Assembly (NCBI GenBank): GCA_045611635.1
Contig: JAZKXL010000034.1
Coordinates: forward strand, 1-15,849
DNA: 15,849 bases
Direction of reading: 5' to 3'
DNA from: Fimenecus sp045611635
GTDB lineage: Bacteria; Bacillota; Clostridia; Oscillospirales; Acutalibacteraceae
The first letter of the stretch is position 1. Each line of letters begins with the position of its first letter. The notes under the pieces were generated by a model. It was not told where the DNA came from and did not search any database. It saw only the letters and a list, made by a program, of their open reading frames with translations. A program made the position numbers and the translations under genes. Shown piece by piece: positions 6,863 through 14,355 of the stretch.

Positions 6863-9406
6863 TTATTCCTCGTTAGCGCCCTCATCTACTGAATTGTTTT
6901 CAACGATTTCAGTTTCAACATCATCTTCAGTTTCTTCTTCATGCTCAGCCAAAGAAATTGTAACAACCTTTTCGCCATCTTTGGTCTTCATAAGAATAAC
7001 ACCCTTTGATGGACGGTTACATTCTCTAACTTGCTCAGCAGGAAGTCGGATAATAATACCATCAGAAGAAATCATAATAATGTCTTGAGTTTCATCTACC
7101 ATTTCAATAGCACAAACCTCACCATACTGTTCAGTGTGATAGTTTGTAAGACCCTTACCGCCACGGTTTTGAACACGATAGTTAGAAACGTCACTTCTTC
7201 TACCATAACCTTTTTCACTAATTGTAAGAACTTTACCTCCGTCACCGAAAATAACCATACCTACAACTTCGTCACCTTCTGAAAGTGTGATTGCACGAAC
7301 ACCGCGAGCTGTTCTACCAATTGCACGAGCATCATTTTCTTTAAAGCAAATGCTCATACCCTTACGAGTAGCAATCATAAGGTTTTGTTCACCATCAGTA
7401 AGTTTAACCCAACGAAGTTCATCGCCTTCATCAAGATTAATTGCAATAATACCGCTCTTACGAATATTCTTGTATGCATCAAGTTCAGTTCTCTTGATAA
7501 CACCATTCTTTGTTGCCATGCAAAGGAAGTATTTATCTTCACCAAAATCAGGAACACGAAGCATAGCAGTAACTTTTTCATCAGCAGTAATAGGAAGAAT
7601 ATTAACAATATTCATACCCTTGCTTGTACGTGTACCTTCAGGAATTTCATAACCCTTAAGACGATACATTTTACCTTCAGATGTGAAGAAAAGAATGTAA
7701 TCGTGAGATGAACAAATAAACATACTTTCAGCATAGTCTTCTTCACGGCGACTCATGCCCTTGATACCCTTACCGCCACGGCGCTGTACCTGATAAGTTT
7801 CAACAGGTTGACGTATGATATAACCCATCTTTGTAAGAGTAAATACGCAATCTTCTTCAGCAATAAGGTCTTCAATATCAACTTCACCAAGAACGTGTGA
7901 AATTTCAGTTCTTCTTTCATCACCGAATTTTTTACCAATAACTGAAAGTTCGTCTTTAAGAATTCCTTTAACCTTTTCTTCAGAGGCAAGAATTTCAAGA
8001 TATTCAGCAATCTTAATTCTTAATTCATCACGTTCAGCAATAATCTTTTGAATTTCAAGACCTGCAAGTTGACCAAGACGGAATGCAACTATAGCTGTTG
8101 CCTGTGGGTCATCAAAGTCAAACTTTTCCATAATAGCAACCTTTGCTTCCGCTTGACCGCCTTTACAAGCACGGATTGTTGCAATAATTTCATCAACAAT
8201 ATCAATAGCGCGAGCAAGACCTTCAAGAATATGTTCTCTTGCTTGTGCTTTATTAAGGTCATATTGTGTTCTTCTTGTTATGATTTCACATTGGAACTTA
8301 ATATATTCTTCAATAATTTGCTTTAATGTAAGCACTTTTGGCTCACCATTAACAAGTGCTAACTGAATAATACCATAAGAAATTTGAAGCTGAGTCATTT
8401 GATAAAGCTGATTAAGTACAACCTGAGGGTTAGCATCACGCTTTAAGTCGATAACTATTCTCATACCACCGCCACGTTTTGATGAGTAGTCGTTAATATC
8501 AGAAAGTCCTTCAATTCTTTTATCTTTATGCAAATCAGCAATAGATTCAATAAGACGTGCCTTGTTTACCTGATATGGAAGCTCAGTAATAATAATTTGG
8601 AAACGACCGTTTTTCTCATTTTCTACGATTTCAGCACGGCCACGAAGAGTAATTTTACCACGACCAGTCGCATAAGCAGCACGAATACCTGCACGACCCA
8701 TAATAATACCGTTTGTTGGGAAGTCAGGTCCCTTAATATGTTCCATAATTTCCTCAAGCTCGGCTTCAGGATTATCAATTACACAACAAATACCATCAAT
8801 TAATTCACCAAGGTTATGTGGTGGAATATTTGTAGCCATACCAACCGCAATACCTGTTGAACCGTTTGCCAAAAGATTTGGATATCTTGATGGCAATACT
8901 GTAGGTTCTTTAAGACGGTCGTCATAGTTAGTTGTAAAATCAACAGTATCTTTATCAATATTTGTGAGCATTTCAAGAGCAATTTTACTCATTCTTGACT
9001 CAGTATAACGATATGCAGCAGGTGGGTCACCGTCAACTGAACCGAAGTTACCGTGACCATCAACAAGAACATATCTCATTGAGAAATCCTGTGCAAGACG
9101 TACCATTGCATCATAAACTGAAGCGTCACCATGTGGATGGTAACGACCAAGCACTGAACCAACTGTGTCAGCACACTTACGGTGTGGCTTATCAGGATAA
9201 AGAGAATTTTCATACATTGTATAAAGAATTCTTCTATGAACTGGCTTTAAACCATCACGTACATCAGGAAGTGCACGAGCAGTAATAACAGACATTGAGT
9301 AGTCAAGGAAAGATTTTCTCATTTCCTTGTTAATCTCAACATTTATAATATTTTGTTCTTCAAGTGGAACATATCCACCAAGATTAGGATTGTTAGCTTT
9401 ACTCAT
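6863..9406 (-). CDS. gyrA: DNA gyrase subunit A
   Basis: Full-length protein of 847 residues. GyrA breaks and rejoins DNA through a tyrosine ester and wraps DNA on its C-terminal beta-pinwheel, letting gyrase introduce negative supercoils. The breakage-reunion core includes ALPDVRDGLKPVHRRIL (45-61), HPHGDASVYD (90-99) and AAYRYTESRM with catalytic Tyr134. The GyrA box QRRGGKG is at 541-547, which marks gyrase rather than topoisomerase IV, and a related QNRGGKG is at 746-752. The tail after about 821 is strongly acidic. In the quinolone region, the position of E. coli Ser83 is Ala95; the Asp87 counterpart is kept (Asp99). AGAGGTAA at 9411-9418 supports the ATG. It follows gyrB by 31 bp, so the two are surely co-transcribed. 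Confidence 0.98.
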   Translation of the reverse strand: MSKANNPNLGGYVPLEEQNIINVEINKEMRKSFLDYSMSVITARALPDVRDGLKPVHRRILYTMYENSLYPDKPHRKCADTVGSVLGRYHPHGDASVYDAMVRLAQDFSMRYVLVDGHGNFGSVDGDPPAAYRYTESRMSKIALEMLTNIDKDTVDFTTNYDDRLKEPTVLPSRYPNLLANGSTGIAVGMATNIPPHNLGELIDGICCVIDNPEAELEEIMEHIKGPDFPTNGIIMGRAGIRAAYATGRGKITLRGRAEIVENEKNGRFQIIITELPYQVNKARLIESIADLHKDKRIEGLSDINDYSSKRGGGMRIVIDLKRDANPQVVLNQLYQMTQLQISYGIIQLALVNGEPKVLTLKQIIEEYIKFQCEIITRRTQYDLNKAQAREHILEGLARAIDIVDEIIATIRACKGGQAEAKVAIMEKFDFDDPQATAIVAFRLGQLAGLEIQKIIAERDELRIKIAEYLEILASEEKVKGILKDELSVIGKKFGDERRTEISHVLGEVDIEDLIAEEDCVFTLTKMGYIIRQPVETYQVQRRGGKGIKGMSRREEDYAESMFICSSHDYILFFTSEGKMYRLKGYEIPEGTRTSKGMNIVNILPITADEKVTAMLRVPDFGEDKYFLCMATKNGVIKRTELDAYKNIRKSGIIAINLDEGDELRWVKLTDGEQNLMIATRKGMSICFKENDARAIGRTARGVRAITLSEGDEVVGMVIFGDGGKVLTISEKGYGRRSDVSNYRVQNRGGKGLTNYHTEQYGEVCAIEMVDETQDIIMISSDGIIIRLPAEQVRECNRPSKGVILMKTKDGEKVVTISLAEHEEETEDDVETEIVENNSVDEGANEE

Positions 9407-9437
9407 TTTATTACCTCTATTTTTCTAACTCTATAAC

Positions 9438-11399
9438 TTAAATGTCAAGATTTTGTACATACTTAGCATTTTTCTCAATAAATTCTCTACGAGGTTCAAC
9501 CTTGTCACCCATAAGAATTGAGAATGTTTCATCTGCTTCCATAGCATCTTCAAGTGTTACTCGAAGCATTGTACGTGTTGCAGGGTCCATTGTTGTTTCC
9601 CACAACTGTTCAGGGTCCATTTCACCAAGACCCTTATATCTTTGAACATCACAGTTTGCACCCATTTCTTCAAGAAATGCATCTCTTTGTTCAGCAGAGA
9701 AAGCATATTCGTGACGTTTACCTTTACTTACTTTGAAAAGTGGTGGTTGAGCAATATAAATGTAGCCACCATCAATCAAATCTCTCATATATCTAAAGAA
9801 GAATGTAAGAAGAAGTGTTCTAATATGCTGACCGTCAACGTCGGCATCGGCCATAATAACAATTTTATGATAACGAAGTTTTTCAATGTTAAATTCTTCA
9901 CCAATACCAGTACCAAGTGCAGTAACAACAGGTGTTAACTTATCATTACCAATAACCTTGTCTATTCTTGCCTTTTCAACGTTAAGCATTTTACCCCAAA
10001 GTGGAAGAATTGCTTGAATTCTATTATCTCTACCTTCTTTAGCAGAACCGCCCGCAGAGTCACCTTCGACGATGAAAATTTCAGTGTTTTCAGGGTTTTT
10101 ATCAATACAATCAGCAAGTTTACCAGGAAGTGAGTTGCCCTCAAGAGCTGATTTTCTTCTTGCACTGTCTCTTGCTTTTCTTGCAGCTTCACGAGCACGA
10201 GACGCATCAAGTGCTTTATTGAAAATTGCTTTTGCTGCTTGTGGATTTTCTTCGAAATATGTCATTAACTTTTCGTACATCATTTTTGATACGATAGTTT
10301 GCATTTCAGTATTTCCAAGTTTACCCTTTGTTTGTCCTTCAAACTCAGCTTCAGTAAGTTTTACACTGATAACAGCTGTAAGACCTTCACGTACATCATC
10401 ACCTGAAAGGTTTTTGTCGTTATCTTTTAAGAGTTTAAATTTTCTACCATATTCATTGAATACACGAGTAAGTGCAGTTTTAAAACCATTTTCGTGAGTA
10501 CCACCGTCGATTGTTCTAACACCGTTAGCAAAACTGAGAATAATTTCATTATAGCCATCATTATATGAAATTGAAACCTCAGCACTTCTATCACCACTTA
10601 CTGTTGTGAAATGCATAATGTCATCAACAACAGGTGTAAGACCACGGCTTGTATTAATGTAATCAACGAATGATTTAATACCACCCTCATAACAAAAGTT
10701 TTCTTCTACAATATTTTCAGGGTCACGTTTATCAGTAAGTGTAATTGAAAGACCTGCATTAAGGAATGCTTGTTCACGAAGTCTTCTTTGTAAAACTTCA
10801 TATTCATAAACTGTTGTTTCAGTAAAAATTTCAGGGTCTGCCTTAAATTTAATAAATGTACCTGTTTCTTCAGTATCACCAATAACTTTAAGGTCTGTTA
10901 CAATGTTACCGCGTTCAAATCTTTGATGGTGAACATGCCCATTTTGACTTACTTCAACTTCAAACCATTCTGAAAGAGCATTTACAACTGATGAACCAAC
11001 ACCGTGCAAACCGCCGGAAACTTTATAACCGCTACCACCGAATTTACCACCTGCGTGAAGCACAGTTAAAACAACTGTAACAGCAGGAAGTCCTTGTTGT
11101 TCATTAATACCTACAGGAATACCACGACCATTGTCGCGTACTGTAATAATGTCGTCAGGCAAAATTTCTACTTCAATATGAGTACAATAACCTGCAAGTG
11201 CTTCGTCAATAGAGTTATCAACGATTTCGTAAACTAAGTGGTGAAGTCCTTTAGGTCCAGTTGAACCGATATACATACCTGGGCGCTTTCTTACAGCTTC
11301 AAGTCCTTCAAGTACTTGAATAGCTGAAGCGTCATAAGTTTCGGTAACAACCGTATCCATAACCTCTTCTTCAATTACATTTTTAATTTGGTCGCTCAT
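9438..11399 (-). CDS. gyrB: DNA gyrase subunit B
   Basis: Full-length protein of 653 residues, close to the Bacillus type, without the large insertion found in E. coli GyrB. The GHKL ATPase domain shows VYEIVDNSIDEAL (E58 general base, N62 Mg ligand), VRDNGRGIPVG (87-97) and GGLHGVGSSVVNALS (129-143). The transducer and TOPRIM domain follow, with EGDSAGGSAKEGRDN (445-459) and DADVDGQHI (518-526) holding the acidic metal ligands, then the GyrA-binding tail ending VEPRREFIEKNAKYVQNLDI. GyrB powers supercoiling by ATP-driven closing of the N-gate. GGAGG at 11407-11411, about 7 bases before the ATG, supports the start. It lies 24 bp after remB and 31 bp before gyrA. No unusual residue stood out. 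Confidence 0.98.
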   Translation of the reverse strand: MSDQIKNVIEEEVMDTVVTETYDASAIQVLEGLEAVRKRPGMYIGSTGPKGLHHLVYEIVDNSIDEALAGYCTHIEVEILPDDIITVRDNGRGIPVGINEQQGLPAVTVVLTVLHAGGKFGGSGYKVSGGLHGVGSSVVNALSEWFEVEVSQNGHVHHQRFERGNIVTDLKVIGDTEETGTFIKFKADPEIFTETTVYEYEVLQRRLREQAFLNAGLSITLTDKRDPENIVEENFCYEGGIKSFVDYINTSRGLTPVVDDIMHFTTVSGDRSAEVSISYNDGYNEIILSFANGVRTIDGGTHENGFKTALTRVFNEYGRKFKLLKDNDKNLSGDDVREGLTAVISVKLTEAEFEGQTKGKLGNTEMQTIVSKMMYEKLMTYFEENPQAAKAIFNKALDASRAREAARKARDSARRKSALEGNSLPGKLADCIDKNPENTEIFIVEGDSAGGSAKEGRDNRIQAILPLWGKMLNVEKARIDKVIGNDKLTPVVTALGTGIGEEFNIEKLRYHKIVIMADADVDGQHIRTLLLTFFFRYMRDLIDGGYIYIAQPPLFKVSKGKRHEYAFSAEQRDAFLEEMGANCDVQRYKGLGEMDPEQLWETTMDPATRTMLRVTLEDAMEADETFSILMGDKVEPRREFIEKNAKYVQNLDI

Positions 11400-11423
11400 T
11401 TTTTTCCTCCGTCAAAAATTGAC

Positions 11424-11672
11424 TTATTTTATTCTTTTGAAAATTGTTGATGTATTAAGTGGTGAAATATAAATTTCTTTTTTATTATTTTTTGTTGTTA
11501 CAATAAAAGATTTTGGTAATTCTTCAAACGATACCGTTATACACTCACCATTTTCAGCTGATTTCTTTATATAATCTTTTGTAACTTGTTTAACTGTTGT
11601 ATTATCAAGGTCAAAAATACCTAAAATATTTTTATCACGAATAACTGTGTCCTGCCCAATATTTAAATACAT
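11424..11672 (-). CDS. remB: RemB-type extracellular matrix regulator (DUF370, YaaB)
   Basis: A small protein of 82 residues matching YaaB/RemB of Bacillus subtilis: it begins MYLNIGQDTVI, keeps ILGIFDLDN (16-24), and ends with PKSFIVTTKN and the ISPLNTSTIFKRI segment. It lies between recF and gyrB as in Bacillus. RemA and RemB act in B. subtilis matrix-gene activation; RemA is a DNA-binding ring-forming protein, and RemB is its shorter-studied relative. In Clostridia the targets are unknown, and no remA is in this window. Its ATG shares one base with the recF TAA (TAATG). GGTGG inside the recF end, about 6 bases before the ATG, can serve as the ribosome-binding site. Confidence 0.9.
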   Translation of the reverse strand: MYLNIGQDTVIRDKNILGIFDLDNTTVKQVTKDYIKKSAENGECITVSFEELPKSFIVTTKNNKKEIYISPLNTSTIFKRIK

Positions 11673-12766
11673 TAGTCCACCGCTTTTCCGTTTTCTATCT
11701 TAAATACTTTTCCTGCACTAAGTCTAGAAATAGTTTCTTTTTCACAACAAGTAATAAAAACTTGTTTTCCTGTCATTTTATTTAATATGTAATTTTGGCG
11801 TGTGCTATCAAGCTCACTCATTACATCATCAAGCAAAATTATAGGATGTTCACCTTTTAAATCTTTAATAATTTCCGCTTCGCCAAGTTTAAGTGCAAGT
11901 GATGCACTTCTTTGTTGACCTTGTGAGCCGAATTTTCGTGCTGAAATCTTATTTATAAGAATTTCAATATCATCACGATGAGGACCACTTGTTGTACTTT
12001 TTAAATACAAATCATTTGGTCTATTTTTTTTCATTTTTTCAAAATATATTTTTGCAATGCTTTCCATTTTTTCACTTTCATAAGAAACATTGCTTAAATA
12101 TTTTATTGAAAGTTCTTCTTTTTCACCTGAAATACCACTATAAATATCAGTTGCCTTTTCTTGCAATTTTTTTATGTAACTAATTCTATCGCAAATAACA
12201 TCTGCACCGGCAAGAGCAATTTTTTCATCCCAAATATCAAGAGTATCAAGTAAAGATGGATTTTCAGCTGCATTTTTTAAAAGTGCATTTTTTTGCTGAA
12301 TAAGATGATTAAAATACATAAGTTTTTTAGCATACATATTATCAATTTGACTTATTGCAGTATCAATAAATTTTCGTCTATTTAAAGGACCATCTTTAAT
12401 AAGAGATAAATGAATTGGTGAAAAAACGACAGAGTAATATTTACCAATTAATTCTCGCGGTGATGTGAGATTTATTCCATTAAGAAAAGCAGTTCTTTTT
12501 TTATCAATAAAAATTGACGCATTATTTTCACGGATTGAAGTTTCAAAATTAATTGAAATTTTTGAATTTTCACTATTAAACTGAACAAGTTCAGTATCTT
12601 TTGAACTTCTAAAACTTTTACAACCTGTAAAAAGCCATATTGATTCTAAAAGATTTGTTTTTCCTTGCCCATTTTGACCATAAATAACATTTATTTCTTT
12701 ATGAGGAATAATTTCCATAAAATCAATATTACGAAAATTTTCAATTTTAATTTCGTTAATATGCAT
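11672..12766 (-). CDS. recF: DNA replication/repair protein RecF
   Basis: Protein of 364 residues, typical for RecF. It starts MHINEIKIENFRNID and has Walker A GQNGQGKT (30-37), the ABC-type signature FGSQGQQRS (279-287) and Walker B IILLDDVMSELD (309-320) with catalytic Asp-Asp. RecF is an SMC-like ATPase that, with RecO and RecR, loads RecA onto single-strand gaps, and it acts near the replication fork. The ATG overlaps the yaaA TGA by one base (TGATG). AGGTAA at 12771-12776, inside yaaA, is its ribosome-binding site. The tight packing yaaA-recF-remB means these three are translated from one message. All motifs are intact. Confidence 0.97.
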   Translation of the reverse strand: MHINEIKIENFRNIDFMEIIPHKEINVIYGQNGQGKTNLLESIWLFTGCKSFRSSKDTELVQFNSENSKISINFETSIRENNASIFIDKKRTAFLNGINLTSPRELIGKYYSVVFSPIHLSLIKDGPLNRRKFIDTAISQIDNMYAKKLMYFNHLIQQKNALLKNAAENPSLLDTLDIWDEKIALAGADVICDRISYIKKLQEKATDIYSGISGEKEELSIKYLSNVSYESEKMESIAKIYFEKMKKNRPNDLYLKSTTSGPHRDDIEILINKISARKFGSQGQQRSASLALKLGEAEIIKDLKGEHPIILLDDVMSELDSTRQNYILNKMTGKQVFITCCEKETISRLSAGKVFKIENGKAVD

Positions 12767-13008
12767 CAGTTTACCTCATAAACAACTCTATCAAATTCAA
12801 CAGTATCACCTGTACGAATTTTTTTACCACGTGCCGTACAAATTTCACCGTTAACTTTAACTTCACCTTCTTGAATTACAATTTTAGCATGTCCGCCAGT
12901 CATAACTGCGTTAACAAGTTTTAAAAGTGAATCAAGACGTATAAAATCACTGTCAATATTTATTTGTTTATGCTCTTTTTTAGCAACACGTGCAACAATT
13001 TTTTTCAT
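12766..13008 (-). CDS. yaaA: S4-domain RNA-binding protein YaaA
   Basis: A protein of 80 residues consisting almost only of an S4 RNA-binding fold: RLDSLLKLVNAVMTGGHAKI (24-43), then IQEGEVKVNGEICTARGKKIRTGDTVEF (45-72). The conserved order and the place between dnaN and recF identify it as YaaA, implicated in B. subtilis in late 50S ribosome-subunit maturation; that role is known of the family, not shown here. Compared with Bacillus YaaA, it has about ten extra N-terminal residues with several Lys (MKKIVARVAKKEHK), which may add RNA contacts. ATG 13008 is one base after the dnaN stop, and AAGGATGA at 13015-13022 within the end of dnaN is its ribosome-binding site. Confidence 0.92.
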   Translation of the reverse strand: MKKIVARVAKKEHKQINIDSDFIRLDSLLKLVNAVMTGGHAKIVIQEGEVKVNGEICTARGKKIRTGDTVEFDRVVYEVN

Positions 13009-13009
13009 T

Positions 13010-14131
13010 TTAATTCATCCTTACAGGAAGTACCATAAATAAGAAGCTTCTTTCATAAATTAATGAGCCATTATCTTCAGGTACAATAATAATTGGTGAT
13101 GTAGCACCATTAAGGCGTAATGTAATTTCATCAATATCACAAACCTTAAGTGCATCAAGTAAATATTTATTATTAAAGCCAATTTCAACTCTTTCACCTT
13201 GAATATCAGCAAGAATTCTATCATTTGCAGTACCAAGTGCAGTTGTACTTGAAATTTTAATTGAATCATTATCAAAAATACATCTTACAAAGCTCTTAAT
13301 TCTTTCAGTAATAATCAAAGATGTTCTTTCAATACCACTAATAAAATTTCTTGTGTTAACTTTAACTTCAGTTTTTGCTGTTGTTGGAATTGCTGCCTTA
13401 TAACTTAAAAATTCACCTTCTAAAAGACGTGAAACTATTATATAAGCACCACATTCAAACATAATATAACGAGATGCAACTACTATAGCAACAGTATCAT
13501 CACCATCACCTGCAAGTTTTACAACTTCGTTAAGAGTTTTCTTTGGAATTATGAAAGTTTTTTCTTCACCTTCATAATCAATTTTTTCATTTCTAATAGC
13601 AAGTTTATAACCGTCAACTGCAACAAGACGAATATTTCCCTTTGTTACTTCAAAACGAACACCTGTATGTACAATCTTTGCACCATTTTCAGCAGTTGCA
13701 AAAATTGTTTTTCTAACCATATCTTTTAATGTTTCACCATTAAGAACAATTGGAAAACCACCAGAAACTGTTGGAAGTTCAGGATAATCTGCCTCTGAAA
13801 AACCTGTAATTGAAAATTCTGAGTCACCACTCTTAATTTTACAAATAAGACGCTCATCACTTTCAATAGAAACAAATTCATCAGGCACATTTCTTAAAAT
13901 ATCACAAAGAATTTTAGCATTAAGAACAACACTACCTGTTTGTTCAACTCTTGCTTCAACAGCAGTAATAATACCCATTTCAAGGTCATAACCTGTAAGC
14001 ATAATTCTATTGTTTTCGGCTTTAATTAAAATACCTTCAACTGTAGGAATAGTTGTTGACTTAGATGCAGTTGCTCTTTGATCATGCAAACAAGCTTCAC
14101 TAAGGACTTGTGAGGAACAAATAAATTTCAT
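13010..14131 (-). CDS. dnaN: DNA polymerase III beta subunit (sliding clamp)
   Basis: Protein of 373 residues, normal for the clamp. Three successive clamp folds are recognisable: the N-terminal segment through PTVEGILIKAENNRIMLTGYDLEMGI (29-54), the middle domain with HTGVRFEV and AVDGYKLAIR, and the end ILPVR-like FMVLPVRMN, which forms part of the hydrophobic partner-binding pocket. The dimeric ring tethers DNA polymerase III and repair enzymes to DNA. AAGGAGA at 14140-14146, about 8 bases upstream, is a strong ribosome-binding site. The gene is separated from dnaA by 224 bp of very AT-rich DNA that looks like part of oriC, so it may also have its own promoter there. Ser/Cys-rich N-terminus (CSSQVLSEACLHDQRATASKS) is ordinary in Clostridia. 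Confidence 0.97.
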   Translation of the reverse strand: MKFICSSQVLSEACLHDQRATASKSTTIPTVEGILIKAENNRIMLTGYDLEMGIITAVEARVEQTGSVVLNAKILCDILRNVPDEFVSIESDERLICKIKSGDSEFSITGFSEADYPELPTVSGGFPIVLNGETLKDMVRKTIFATAENGAKIVHTGVRFEVTKGNIRLVAVDGYKLAIRNEKIDYEGEEKTFIIPKKTLNEVVKLAGDGDDTVAIVVASRYIMFECGAYIIVSRLLEGEFLSYKAAIPTTAKTEVKVNTRNFISGIERTSLIITERIKSFVRCIFDNDSIKISSTTALGTANDRILADIQGERVEIGFNNKYLLDALKVCDIDEITLRLNGATSPIIIVPEDNGSLIYERSFLFMVLPVRMN

Positions 14132-14171
14132 AAAACAATCTCCTTTTTAAGAAAAATAAATAATAAAAGAA

Positions 14172-14186
14172 TAGTAATATTAATAA
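14172..14186 (-). promoter_or_regulatory. DnaA-trio-like element
   Basis: Read on the minus strand after ATCC, the triplets are TTA, TTA, ATA, TTA, CTA; four of five fit the (C/T)T(A/T) pattern that, on the opposite strand, is the 3'-(G/A)A(T/A)-5' DnaA-trio known from B. subtilis. It lies a few bases downstream of two abutting DnaA-box-like 9-mers. Confidence 0.5.
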
Positions 14187-14190
14187 GGAT

Positions 14191-14199
14191 GGTTCAAAT
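14191..14199 (-). promoter_or_regulatory. Degenerate DnaA-box-like site next to the trio
   Basis: ATTTGAACC directly abuts the stronger TTTTCAACA site. It fits the variant pattern TTWTNAACA at seven of nine positions. Its value rests on the tandem arrangement with its neighbour. Confidence 0.35.
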
Positions 14200-14208
14200 T
14201 GTTGAAAA
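14200..14208 (-). promoter_or_regulatory. Variant DnaA box TTTTCAACA
   Basis: TTTTCAACA matches the relaxed box TTWTNCACA except that position 6 is A rather than C. It is nearest to the trio-like element, in the same orientation as dnaA. Confidence 0.55.
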
Positions 14209-14225
14209 CTTCTTTTTATTGTTAT

Positions 14226-14234
14226 TTATCAACG
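14226..14234 (+). promoter_or_regulatory. Variant DnaA box TTATCAACG, opposite orientation
   Basis: TTATCAACG differs from TTATCCACA at position 6 (A, as in the other copies) and position 9. It is the only copy of the set on the plus strand. Confidence 0.45.
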
Positions 14235-14253
14235 TTTAAACCAAATTTTTTAA

Positions 14254-14273
14254 TTTTGAAAAATATTTGAAAC
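14254..14273 (-). promoter_or_regulatory. Two weak DnaA-box-like sites
   Basis: TTTTCAAAA (14254-14262) differs from the local 9-mer TTTTCAACA by one base, and GTTTCAAAT (14265-14273) shares the TTTCAA core. Both have the same orientation as the main copies. In such AT-rich DNA chance similarity is possible. Confidence 0.3.
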
Positions 14274-14302
14274 TAAGTTTAAATAAATGATAAAAATTAA
14301 CT

Positions 14303-14331
14303 TGTTTAAAACTAGATTGTTGAAAAGTCAA
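14303..14331 (-). promoter_or_regulatory. Candidate dnaN promoter overlapping a DnaA-box-like site
   Basis: Minus-strand TTGACT (14326-14331) and TAAACA (14303-14308) are separated by 17 bp. The -35 element is good and the -10 element is poor. The spacer is largely occupied by the TTTTCAACA copy at 14318-14326, so DnaA could influence it. Confidence 0.3.
14318..14326 (-). promoter_or_regulatory. Variant DnaA box TTTTCAACA, second exact copy
   Basis: An exact repeat of the 9-mer at 14200-14208, in the same orientation and 118 bp away. It overlaps a candidate dnaN promoter. Confidence 0.55.
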
Positions 14332-14335
14332 AAAC

Positions 14336-14344
14336 TGTTGAAAT
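14336..14344 (-). promoter_or_regulatory. Variant DnaA box ATTTCAACA
   Basis: It differs from the two exact copies only at the first base. It lies 18 bp from the neighbouring copy, just after the dnaA stop codon, and again has A at position 6. Confidence 0.45.
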
Positions 14345-14355
14345 CTTAGTTATTT

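Larger units (their letters stand above)
14132..14355. other. Probable oriC unwinding region (dnaA-dnaN intergenic)
   Basis: This 224-bp gene-free stretch is extremely AT-rich and sits where Bacillus subtilis has its origin unwinding element (between dnaA and dnaN). It contains repeated copies of a TTTTCAACA-like 9-mer, mostly in the orientation of dnaA, a 3-bp-periodic element next to dnaN, and three copies of GTTTAAA (14234-14240, 14277-14283, 14304-14310), the first extended to the palindrome GTTTAAAC. No open frame or terminator hairpin is visible. Function is inferred from position and motif content; the second half of the origin, if bipartite, would be upstream of dnaA and partly outside the window. 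Confidence 0.7.

Noticed and set aside
6897..6905. TTTTCAACG, similar to the variant DnaA box, in the gyrA end; another at 9973-9981 in gyrB
   Set aside because: Isolated copies within coding sequence that encode Val/Glu codons on the minus strand; they serve as a reminder that the 9-mer also arises by chance.
7287..7652. Plus-strand open frame opposite gyrA
   Set aside because: Antisense shadow of conserved gyrA codons, with no plausible start signal or domain.
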